Assembly (NCBI GenBank): GCA_934654765.1
Contig: CAKUGX010000035.1
Coordinates: 1-16,409 of the forward strand
DNA length: 16,409 bases
From: an uncultured Collinsella sp.
Lineage (GTDB): Bacteria; Actinomycetota; Coriobacteriia; Coriobacteriales; Coriobacteriaceae
Direction: 5' to 3'
This document shows, in pieces, positions 1 through 5,741 of this stretch (its first letter is position 1; every line of letters begins with the position of its first letter). A model generated the notes under the pieces. That model saw only the letters and a program-made list of their open reading frames with translations. It did no database searches and had not been told where the DNA came from. The translations under genes and the position numbers were made by a program.

Positions 1-299
1 CCGGTACACATTGTAGACACGTCGGAGGTGATAAACTGCATTGTGTCGTAGATGGCAAGACCGGCGTGCACGTTGCCGCCGGGGCTGGCGATAAAGACCG
101 TGATGGGGGCGACTGGGTCGGCGGCATCGAGCAGACGGATCTGTTGGCACAGGTCGTAGGCCATTGCGCTGTTGATGTCGCCCACGACGGAGAGTTCGCG
201 GCGCGCGAGCATCTCGTCGTAAACGGAGGTGAGCGTGACGCCGCGGGCCGATTCGCGCATCGTGAGCGGGCTGATGATAGAGGTCTGGGTGGTGTCCAT
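1..299 (-). CDS. clpP: ClpP-family serine protease, N-terminal part (cut by window edge)
   Basis: The first 99 residues are present; the gene runs off the left edge. ClpP forms the barrel-shaped proteolytic core that works with Clp ATPases on unfolded cytoplasmic proteins. The family hallmarks visible are SPGG at residues 72-75, which forms the oxyanion region, and LAIYDTMQFI at 81-90, both in the normal order and spacing. The catalytic Ser and His lie beyond the window, so activity cannot be judged. The start is the ATG at 299, preceded by AAAGGAGT. The N-terminal 30 residues are not the usual ClpP start and the strand before SPGG is divergent (TVFIASPGG rather than YLYINSPGG), so it may be a secondary ClpP paralogue. 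The family call is firm; which paralogue it is remains unknown. Confidence 0.8.
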   Translation of the reverse strand, partial: MDTTQTSIISPLTMRESARGVTLTSVYDEMLARRELSVVGDINSAMAYDLCQQIRLLDAADPVAPITVFIASPGGNVHAGLAIYDTMQFITSDVSTMCT

Positions 300-352
300 G
301 AGGACTCCTTTCCGTATGTGGTGGATCTTGATGGGGCTATGCGTGCCTGTCT

Positions 353-1252
353 TTAGGACTCAAAGGCATGCTCGAGCCTGCGTTCAAGTTCGGTAGTGGC
401 CTTATGGGTGCCGGCATTAGCCAGCGCTTTGTCGAACGCGCCAAAGCGCAGCAGCGTGGCGATGGGCGCGGTGTAGGCAAGGTGCAGCTGGCGCTCGAGA
501 TCATCGGGAAACTCGTTGGGGTCGTAGCGTTTCCGGTAGAAGTGGGTAATGCTTTGATTCATCTCCCATTCGTCGCGGTAGCGTTCGAACTGCCGCTGCT
601 GGATATCGATGACTCGGATTGTCTGGGAACGAAGGACCGCGGGCGCCAGTGCCCGATAGCCGTCGAAGAGTCGATTGAGGCTGAGCGTACGGAGCATGTC
701 GATAAGGGTGCGGACCGTAGTCGGGCCGGCCTGGAATCGGGCAGTCGCACGGTTGTAACGTTCGCGGTCGAGCACCATGATGTTGGGTGGTCCCGATGGG
801 TCTGCCGTATCGTCCTGCCCGCAGTTTGCCTGCTGATGCCGTGCCTCCAGGGCGTCGAGCCCCATGGCAAGGTCATGGATGGGAAGCGTTATCGCGTTCT
901 GCAGATCGTATCGATGGTCCATCAATGTCATCCGCGTCTCGTCGTCCATGTCGAGTCGCAACTTGGTATCGAGTGCCGTGATCATATGCGCCAGATGACC
1001 CATGGTATACGGGCCGTCGGTCTTGCCGTGGGGTCCGAGATAAGGGTCGGTCAGCTCACGGACGGCCGGATCGTCCATGGTCTCGGCGCAACGATTCGCC
1101 GAAAACTCATGGTTACTCAGGGCCTCGTCGATGGGCAGCAGGGCGAAGTTCGCAATCGTGGCGGCGGCGAAGCTGGTGTCGTAGCCGCCGTGTAGGGCGC
1201 GGTCGATGCGGGCCTGGAGAACGGTGCCGGCGGTTTGGGGATGGGTGTTCAT
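353..1252 (-). CDS. Unrecognised 299-residue protein upstream of the ClpP-like gene
   Basis: I do not recognise a family. The protein is predicted soluble: no signal peptide or membrane segment is apparent, and charged, helix-prone stretches dominate (for example around residues 95-130 and 195-240). I chose the ATG at 1252 because the upstream extension to an alternative ATG at 1390 would add 46 residues of His/Gln/Pro-rich low-complexity sequence encoded by short DNA repeats, and because TTGGAAA lies just before 1252. The start is uncertain, since the Shine-Dalgarno match is weak. The stop is 53 bases before the ClpP-like start on the same strand, so the two could be co-transcribed. A long plus-strand frame over the same stretch reads as a shadow. 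Its function cannot be inferred beyond possible association with the protease. Confidence 0.6.
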   Translation of the reverse strand: MNTHPQTAGTVLQARIDRALHGGYDTSFAAATIANFALLPIDEALSNHEFSANRCAETMDDPAVRELTDPYLGPHGKTDGPYTMGHLAHMITALDTKLRLDMDDETRMTLMDHRYDLQNAITLPIHDLAMGLDALEARHQQANCGQDDTADPSGPPNIMVLDRERYNRATARFQAGPTTVRTLIDMLRTLSLNRLFDGYRALAPAVLRSQTIRVIDIQQRQFERYRDEWEMNQSITHFYRKRYDPNEFPDDLERQLHLAYTAPIATLLRFGAFDKALANAGTHKATTELERRLEHAFES

Positions 1253-1678
1253 GGCGTTTCCAATCTGCGATGTGCTTGCTTGCGAGTGATGTGCTGGGTG
1301 TCGTTGGTGATGTGCTTGCGGTTCTTGATGTGCTGGATTGGGTGCTATGGGGCCAATATGCTCGAAGGACGTTTGCCAGGTGATGGGCATGCTCCGTGCT
1401 TAGACGGGACAGCTGACGTTAGCGAGCGCCTCGGGCGGTCTTGCTCCGTTATTTAGTTATCGATAAAAGATGCTTGGTGTTCATATGCCGATCTTCTTTC
1501 TCTTGCACGCTGAAAACTGAAACTGAATATGCTCGATCAAATGGTGACCATCGTTGCGGTCATCTTTAACTTAATCAGGCTCCAGCGATTTGGCAAGTAT
1601 CTTTTTCAAAAATGTTCTTCGGGGGATGCTTGGCTCGGATATGATGGTGCGCGGCAAACTCAATGCAGGGAGGCATAT
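1253..1678. promoter_or_regulatory. Divergent intergenic region
   Basis: These 426 bases separate the minus-strand unknown gene from the plus-strand HAD gene, so they should hold two divergent promoters. Positions 1269-1334 carry four direct repeats (listed separately). A 10-bp palindrome TTATCGATAA lies at 1457-1466. A possible -10 box for the HAD gene is TATGAT at 1640-1645, but I see no good -35 at the right distance. No convincing coding sequence: the plus-strand frame that extends the HAD protein upstream to 1529 has no ribosome binding site and no family similarity. Confidence 0.4.
1269..1334 (-). repeat. Four direct repeats AGCACATC(A)
   Basis: On the minus strand the 8-mer AGCACATC occurs at 1327-1334, 1309-1316, 1288-1295 and 1269-1276, with start-to-start spacings of 18, 21 and 19 bases. 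The copies are preceded alternately by CC and GCA and mostly followed by A. They lie 17-82 bases upstream of the chosen start of the unknown gene. Roughly two-helical-turn spacing on one face would suit a regulator binding in tandem; alternatively they encode a short Ala-His-rich repeat if translation starts at 1390. The last spacing of 19 breaks reading-frame periodicity, which favours a DNA-level role. Confidence 0.6.
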
Positions 1679-2521
1679 ATGGCAATCAAGGCCATTGCAA
1701 TGGATATCGACGGTACGCTCACCAACGATCAGAAGGTAATCAGCCCGCGCACGCGCGAGAAACTGCTCGCGGCGCAGGAGTCGGGCATCAAGCTCATCTT
1801 GGCTTCGGGCCGTCCCGCGTGGGGCCTTCGCGCACTTGGTCAGGAGCTCGACCTTCAGAATCACGATGGCCTGCTGGTGGCTTTTAACGGTGCGCACGTG
1901 GTCGATGCTCAGACCGACGAGGTACTGTTTGACCAGGCCATGCCGGTTGACGAGCTGCACCGCCTGCTCGACCACCTGCGCAACTTTGACGTGATCCCCA
2001 TGATCTCGCTCGGTCGCGATCTGCATGTCGTGGACTCGTATCGCTGCATGATTACGCTGCCCGACGGCTCGCAGAAGAACATCGTCAAGTATGAGCGCGA
2101 TGCGTGCGACCTTAAGATCCGCGAGGTCGAGAGCCTTCATGAGGTCGCGGATGCCTATCCGGTGGACAAGCTGCTCACCGCGGGCGATCCGGCCTACCTG
2201 CAGGCGCATCACGAGGAGATGTACGCACCCTTTACCGAGACGCTTTCGGGTATGTTTACGGCCGACTGGTACTTTGAGTTTACGGCGCCCGGTATCGATA
2301 AGGCACGTGCGCTTCAGGGCGCTCTGCCCAAGCTTGGCATCGATGCCAGCGAGGTCGTTTCGTTTGGCGACGGCCAGAATGACAAGTCCATGATCGAGTG
2401 GGCGGGTACGGGCGTTGCCATGGGTAACGCCGTCGATGAGGTCAAGGCCGTGGCTCAGATGGTGACCGCCAATAACAACGAAGATGGCATCGCGGTGGCA
2501 CTCGACAAGCTGCTGGGTTAG
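1679..2521 (+). CDS. Cof-type HAD-superfamily sugar-phosphate phosphatase
   Basis: This is a 280-residue cytoplasmic phosphatase of the Cof/YbiV (HAD IIB, C2-capped) type, a family that dephosphorylates sugar phosphates and related small metabolites with Mg2+. Motif I is MDIDGT at residues 8-13 (nucleophile D9, acid/base D11). Motif II is ASGRP at 42-46. Motif IV is FGDGQND near residue 226. The cap domain lies between motifs II and III. Length is normal for the family. I chose the ATG at 1679 because GGGAGG precedes it and because the conserved fold starts at residue 4; frames upstream add non-conserved sequence. It ends at its own terminator, so it is probably transcribed alone. The exact substrate cannot be read from the sequence. 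Confidence 0.9.
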   Translation: MAIKAIAMDIDGTLTNDQKVISPRTREKLLAAQESGIKLILASGRPAWGLRALGQELDLQNHDGLLVAFNGAHVVDAQTDEVLFDQAMPVDELHRLLDHLRNFDVIPMISLGRDLHVVDSYRCMITLPDGSQKNIVKYERDACDLKIREVESLHEVADAYPVDKLLTAGDPAYLQAHHEEMYAPFTETLSGMFTADWYFEFTAPGIDKARALQGALPKLGIDASEVVSFGDGQNDKSMIEWAGTGVAMGNAVDEVKAVAQMVTANNNEDGIAVALDKLLG

Positions 2522-2544
2522 AATCGCCGATAGTGCATGGTTCG

Positions 2545-2569
2545 GGCGTCTGCTTGCGGGCGCCTTTTT
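2545..2569 (+). terminator. Intrinsic terminator after the Cof-type phosphatase
   Basis: An 8-bp stem (2545-2552 with 2557-2564, two G-U pairs) closes a CUUG tetraloop at 2553-2556 and is followed directly by five T residues at 2565-2569. It lies 24 bases after the stop of the first phosphatase and immediately before the ribosome binding site of the next gene. Confidence 0.75.
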
Positions 2570-2584
2570 GTTAGGGAGGGTGCC

Positions 2585-3244
2585 GTGTCCGCATTTCCGT
2601 TCGACGCCGTTATCTTTGACATGGACGGCGTCATCGTCGATACCGAGTATTACTACCTGGGGGAGACCGCTGCGTTTGCCAAAGAGCTTGGGCTGAACCT
2701 GACCCAAGAGGAGCTGAACGGGCAGGTTGGTACCTCGCATCAGTTCTTTTTGCATATGCTGGTCGATTGGTTTGAGCGCGCCGGAAAGGGGCACTTTGCC
2801 GGCGAGGAGGCACTGGCCCGTTGGGATGAATGGGCACATAAACGACCGCGCGATTATCAGACCTTGATCAATCCGGGCGCCGTGGAGACGATTCGCGAGC
2901 TCCCGCGCCGCGGCGTTCGCGTGGCGCTGGCCAGTTCGTCTCCCATGGACAGCATCGAGGAAGTGCTCGATGCGTGCGGTCTGTCGGATGCCTTTGAGTA
3001 CGTGGTGAGCGGCGAGCAGTTTAAGGAGAGCAAGCCCGAGCCCGATATTTACCTGCATGCGTTGGATTTGCTGGGGCTGCCCGCGGACCGCTGCTGCTGC
3101 GTCGAGGACTCGGTGCCCGGCATCACTGCCGGCAAGCGAGCGGGTCTGACGGTGATTGCCAAACGCGAGGAGCGCTTCGGCTTTAGCCAGGACGCTGCTG
3201 ACAAGATTATCGACCAACTGCCAGAGCTGCTGGAGCTTGCGTAG
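2585..3244 (+). CDS. HAD superfamily IA hydrolase, beta-phosphoglucomutase-like
   Basis: This is a 219-residue HAD IA variant-3 protein, the group that holds beta-phosphoglucomutases, 2-deoxyglucose-6-phosphatases and other sugar-phosphate phosphatases. Motif I is FDMDGVIVDTE at residues 11-21 (D12 nucleophile, D14). Motif II is ASSSP at 116-120, motif III is KPEPDIY starting at K150, and motif IV is EDSVPGITAGKRAGL starting at E174. A helical cap sits between residues 20 and 95. The start is the GTG at 2585, seven residues before the conserved strand and preceded by GGGAGGG at 2574-2580. An upstream ATG at 2537 would place the terminator inside the gene and is rejected. Mutase versus phosphatase activity cannot be settled from motifs alone. 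Confidence 0.88.
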   Translation: MSAFPFDAVIFDMDGVIVDTEYYYLGETAAFAKELGLNLTQEELNGQVGTSHQFFLHMLVDWFERAGKGHFAGEEALARWDEWAHKRPRDYQTLINPGAVETIRELPRRGVRVALASSSPMDSIEEVLDACGLSDAFEYVVSGEQFKESKPEPDIYLHALDLLGLPADRCCCVEDSVPGITAGKRAGLTVIAKREERFGFSQDAADKIIDQLPELLELA

Positions 3245-3302
3245 GACTGGCGATGCGTAATCCGCACTGATTATTGATTCCATATTTGCCAGGGGAGGGC
3301 AA

Positions 3303-4046
3303 ATGCCATCGACTGAAGGGTTGACCGACGGAAAAGCGGCAATCCCGCTATATCAACAGGTTATCGATATCATCAAAAATGACATCAATTCTGGTACCTA
3401 TAAGGCGGGCGCCCGGATACCAAATGAATTCGAATTGGCCGAAAGCTACAAAGTCGGTCGCGTTACCGTTCGGCGAGCCATTGAAGAGCTTGTCCAGCAG
3501 GGCTACCTTACCAAGCAGCAGGGGAGGGGCACGTTTGTAAACGCTCCCAAGCTCAAGCGTAAAATCCGCCAGAAGGACGACGTTCAGAGCTTTTCGGACG
3601 CCTGTCGTGTCAACGAGATGGAGCCCGGGGCGCGTATTGTCTCAAGAAAAGTGTTGCCGGCCGATGCTGCCGAAGCGCAGTTTTTTGGCGTTCCCGTTGG
3701 GTCGGAGCTGATCTGCATTGAACGCGTGCGCACCGCCGATGGCATCCCTGTGATGCTCGAGAACAACACGTACGTTTATGAAGACAACGCCTTTTTGGCG
3801 AAGGCGGACCTTACCGATCAATCAATTTTCGAGGTCGTGCGCGAACGGACGGGTCGCGGGCCTGCCCTCACCGAGCCGTGCACGCTTGAGATCGCGTGTG
3901 CGTCACCCGAAGTCGCCCGGCTACTGTCCGTTCCCACGGGAGAGCCTCTGTTTTATATGGAGGCATATTTCTACGACGAGCAGCAACGGCCGTTTATCAT
4001 CGGCCGACAGCGGATTGTAGGATCGCGCTACATTTTTGATATCTAG
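3303..4046 (+). CDS. GntR-family regulator with UTRA ligand domain (FrlR-like context)
   Basis: This is a 247-residue HutC-subfamily transcription factor. The N-terminal winged helix-turn-helix spans about residues 15-80, with the recognition segment near YKVGRVTVRRAIEEL (49-63) and the wing at GRGTFV (74-79). The UTRA effector domain fills residues 95-245, including RVRTADGIPVMLENNTY near 141-157. UTRA regulators usually bind a sugar phosphate or amino-sugar effector and release their operator. AGGGGAGGG precedes the ATG. It lies directly upstream of, and in the same direction as, the frl-like operon, and the E. coli fructoselysine operon is governed by a GntR/UTRA protein (FrlR), so it is the likely local repressor. 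Its own transcript ends at a strong terminator. Confidence 0.92.
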   Translation: MPSTEGLTDGKAAIPLYQQVIDIIKNDINSGTYKAGARIPNEFELAESYKVGRVTVRRAIEELVQQGYLTKQQGRGTFVNAPKLKRKIRQKDDVQSFSDACRVNEMEPGARIVSRKVLPADAAEAQFFGVPVGSELICIERVRTADGIPVMLENNTYVYEDNAFLAKADLTDQSIFEVVRERTGRGPALTEPCTLEIACASPEVARLLSVPTGEPLFYMEAYFYDEQQRPFIIGRQRIVGSRYIFDI

Positions 4047-4064
4047 GACGTTGATCAAGAGAAC

Positions 4065-4099
4065 GCCCGGCGGCCCAAAATTGCCCGCCGGGCTTTTTT
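4065..4099 (+). terminator. Strong intrinsic terminator after gntR
   Basis: A perfect 9-bp GC-only stem GCCCGGCGG (4065-4073) pairs with CCGCCGGGC (4085-4093) around an 11-base loop and is followed by six T residues at 4094-4099. It separates the regulator transcript from the catabolic operon downstream. Confidence 0.92.
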
Positions 4100-4114
4100 G
4101 CCGTTCGCCGCCGT

Positions 4115-4128
4115 TGAACGACCGTTCA
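4115..4128. promoter_or_regulatory. Palindrome upstream of the operon promoter
   Basis: TGAACG-AC-CGTTCA is a perfect 14-bp inverted repeat about 30 bases upstream of the predicted -35 box. It shares the GAACG/CGTTC half-site with the start-site palindrome at 4193-4208 but has a shorter spacer (2 against 8 bases between GAACG and CGTT). It may be a second or auxiliary site for the GntR regulator. Assignment is an inference. Confidence 0.45.
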
Positions 4129-4159
4129 CCCGAGTCTTCGTAACCTGTCCGAAATATCC

Positions 4160-4186
4160 TTGAAGTGCTAAAAACACGCTGATAAT
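4160..4186 (+). promoter_or_regulatory. Candidate sigma-70 type promoter of the frl-like operon
   Basis: TTGAAG at 4160-4165 resembles a -35 box, and GATAAT at 4181-4186 matches five of six -10 bases. The 15-base spacer is shorter than the ideal 17. Transcription would start near 4193, inside the operator-like palindrome, leaving an untranslated leader of about 75 bases. Confidence 0.5.
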
Positions 4187-4192
4187 CTATAG

Positions 4193-4208
4193 AACGTCAT
4201 AGGACGTT
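4193..4208. promoter_or_regulatory. Putative GntR operator at the transcription start
   Basis: AACGTC-ATAG-GACGTT is a perfect 6+4+6 inverted repeat located 7-22 bases after the candidate -10 box, the classic place for a repressor to block initiation. The adjacent GntR/UTRA gene supplies the obvious ligand. Further GAACG half-sites occur at 4061, 4102 (reverse), 4116, 4123 (reverse), 4192 and 4219, far denser than chance would give. Confidence 0.6.
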
Positions 4209-4229
4209 TGCATTGCGCGAACGTTAAAG

Positions 4230-4249
4230 CGAGACACGATAAGGTCTCG
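4230..4249 (+). other. Leader hairpin before the YfcC gene
   Basis: CGAGAC (4230-4235) pairs with GTCTCG (4244-4249) across an 8-base loop in the untranslated leader, ending nine bases before the GGAGGT ribosome binding site. There is no T tract, so it is not a terminator; it may stabilise the 5' end of the operon mRNA. Confidence 0.4.
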
Positions 4250-4267
4250 GGTTCTTTGGAGGTATCT

Positions 4268-5731
4268 ATGTCAGATACGAAGGCGAAGAAGACAAACAGA
4301 CGTTTCAAATTCAAATTACCGCACGTCTACACGATCATGTTCTTGCTGATCGTCGTCTTTGCGGTCCTGACCTGGATCGTTCCCTCTGGTCAGTATCAGC
4401 GCAAGACGATCTCGACGGCGGCAGGCGAGCGCGAAGTCGCCGTTGCCGGAACCTATGAACAGGTCGATAAGAACTACACCGATTCCGAGACTGGCGAGAC
4501 CATCAACCTGGGTCAGGATATCTTTGCGGTCCTGCAGGCACCCACCGAGGGTATCCAGGCGGCAGCCGACGTTGTTGCGTTCGTCTTGCTGATTGGTGGA
4601 TCGTTTGCAATCATCACCAAGACCAATGCGTTGAATGCCGGCATGAGCCGCGTGATTAAAAAGCTCAAGAATAAGGACATCCTCATCATTCCCATCACGA
4701 TGACCTTGCTGTCCATTTGCGGCACTACGTTTGGTATGTCTGAGGAAGCCCTGCCGTTCTACGCCATCTTCATTCCCATCATGATGGGCATCGGCTATGA
4801 CTCGATGACGGCGTTTATCATCTGCTTCCTTGGTCCCAACCTGGGATACTGCGCCTCGACCATCGATCCGTTCAACGTTTTGATCGCTCAGGGCATCATC
4901 GGTATCGAGGGCAACCCGCAGCTGTGGCTGCGTGCCGTCTCGTGGGTCATCTTTACCGCCGCTGGTATTGCATGGGCCATGCGCTACGCCATGCGTGTCA
5001 AGAAAAACCCCGAGTCGTCCGTTACCTACGAGGACGACAAGCTCAAGCGCGTTGAGTTCTCTGTGACCGATGCCTCCATCGAGGAAGAGTTCACCACCCG
5101 CCAGAAGCTCGTGCTGATCGATTTCGCTTGCGGTATGGGTATTATCGTCTGGGGCCTTGTTACCCAGGGCTGGTACATGAATGAGATCTCTGCCGTGTTC
5201 CTTGGTATGGGCCTGCTTGCCGGCATCCTGGGCGGTCTTGATCAGCAGACGATCGCCGAGGAGTTCGTTAAGGGCCTTGCCGACTTTGCGTACGCCGCCA
5301 TCGTTATCGGTATTGCTCGCGGCATTCTGGTCATCGCCGAGGGCGGCATGATCATCGACACCATCCTCCAGGCACTTGCCACCGCACTTGCCGGAGCGCC
5401 GGCCGCCGTGTACACCACGTTTATGTACGTCGTTCTTGGCCTGCTCTCCCTGCTCGTTCCCTCGAGCTCTGGTCTGGCGGCGCTCACCATGCCCGTTATG
5501 GGTCCCCTGACCGAGCTCATGGGCCTCAATCCCGAGGCTGCCGTCACCGCGCTCCAGTTTGCCAACCAAACCATCAACACTATCAGCCCTACGGCGGGCA
5601 TGACGGTTGCCGGCCTTGCCGTGGCAAAGATTTCGTTTGGCCAATGGTGGAAGACCATCTGGAAGTTCTTCATCTTTATGGTCGTGTTTGGCTTGGTCAT
5701 TACCGCCATCTCCGGCATGCTTCCGGCGTAA
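4268..5731 (+). CDS. YfcC/DcuC-family membrane carrier, probable substrate importer of the locus
   Basis: This 487-residue multi-pass inner-membrane protein belongs to the YfcC branch of the DcuC-like (C4-dicarboxylate anaerobic carrier) superfamily. The N-terminus KLPHVYTIMF (16-25) leads into the first membrane helix, ending at TWIVPSGQY. Family motifs follow: TTFGMSEEALPFY near 153-165, GYCAST-DPFNVLIAQG near 193-209, and VPSSSGLAALTMPVMGP near 397-413. A charged loop at 243-280 divides the two halves. Characterised YfcC/DcuC-type relatives carry organic acids, amino acids or small peptides, so a glycated amino acid or peptide is a plausible cargo given the following genes. The ATG at 4268 is preceded by TTGGAGGT; an upstream ATG at 4208 overlaps the operator and is rejected. 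Substrate is inferred from context only. Confidence 0.88.
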   Translation: MSDTKAKKTNRRFKFKLPHVYTIMFLLIVVFAVLTWIVPSGQYQRKTISTAAGEREVAVAGTYEQVDKNYTDSETGETINLGQDIFAVLQAPTEGIQAAADVVAFVLLIGGSFAIITKTNALNAGMSRVIKKLKNKDILIIPITMTLLSICGTTFGMSEEALPFYAIFIPIMMGIGYDSMTAFIICFLGPNLGYCASTIDPFNVLIAQGIIGIEGNPQLWLRAVSWVIFTAAGIAWAMRYAMRVKKNPESSVTYEDDKLKRVEFSVTDASIEEEFTTRQKLVLIDFACGMGIIVWGLVTQGWYMNEISAVFLGMGLLAGILGGLDQQTIAEEFVKGLADFAYAAIVIGIARGILVIAEGGMIIDTILQALATALAGAPAAVYTTFMYVVLGLLSLLVPSSSGLAALTMPVMGPLTELMGLNPEAAVTALQFANQTINTISPTAGMTVAGLAVAKISFGQWWKTIWKFFIFMVVFGLVITAISGMLPA

Positions 5732-5741
5732 GGAGGTCGCG

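Noticed and set aside
368..1195. 275-codon plus-strand open frame opposite the unknown gene
   Set aside because: It has no ribosome binding site or recognisable motif, and the minus-strand frame gives a more protein-like sequence in line with the next gene. Treated as a GC-driven shadow.
1269..1334. CRISPR array
   Set aside because: The repeats are only eight bases with spacers of 10-13 bases, far too short for CRISPR repeats and spacers.
2537..2584. ATG start at 2537 for the second HAD protein
   Set aside because: It would place the terminator hairpin and T tract inside the coding region and lacks a ribosome binding site; the GTG at 2585 follows GGGAGGG.
1571..3283. 570-codon minus-strand open frame across both HAD genes
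   Set aside because: It lies antisense to two genes with complete catalytic motifs. Long antisense frames are common at this GC content.
4115..4128. Catabolite-responsive (cre) site
   Set aside because: The palindrome TGAACGACCGTTCA superficially resembles cre but differs at the central conserved AA-x-CG positions; a GntR half-site reading fits better.
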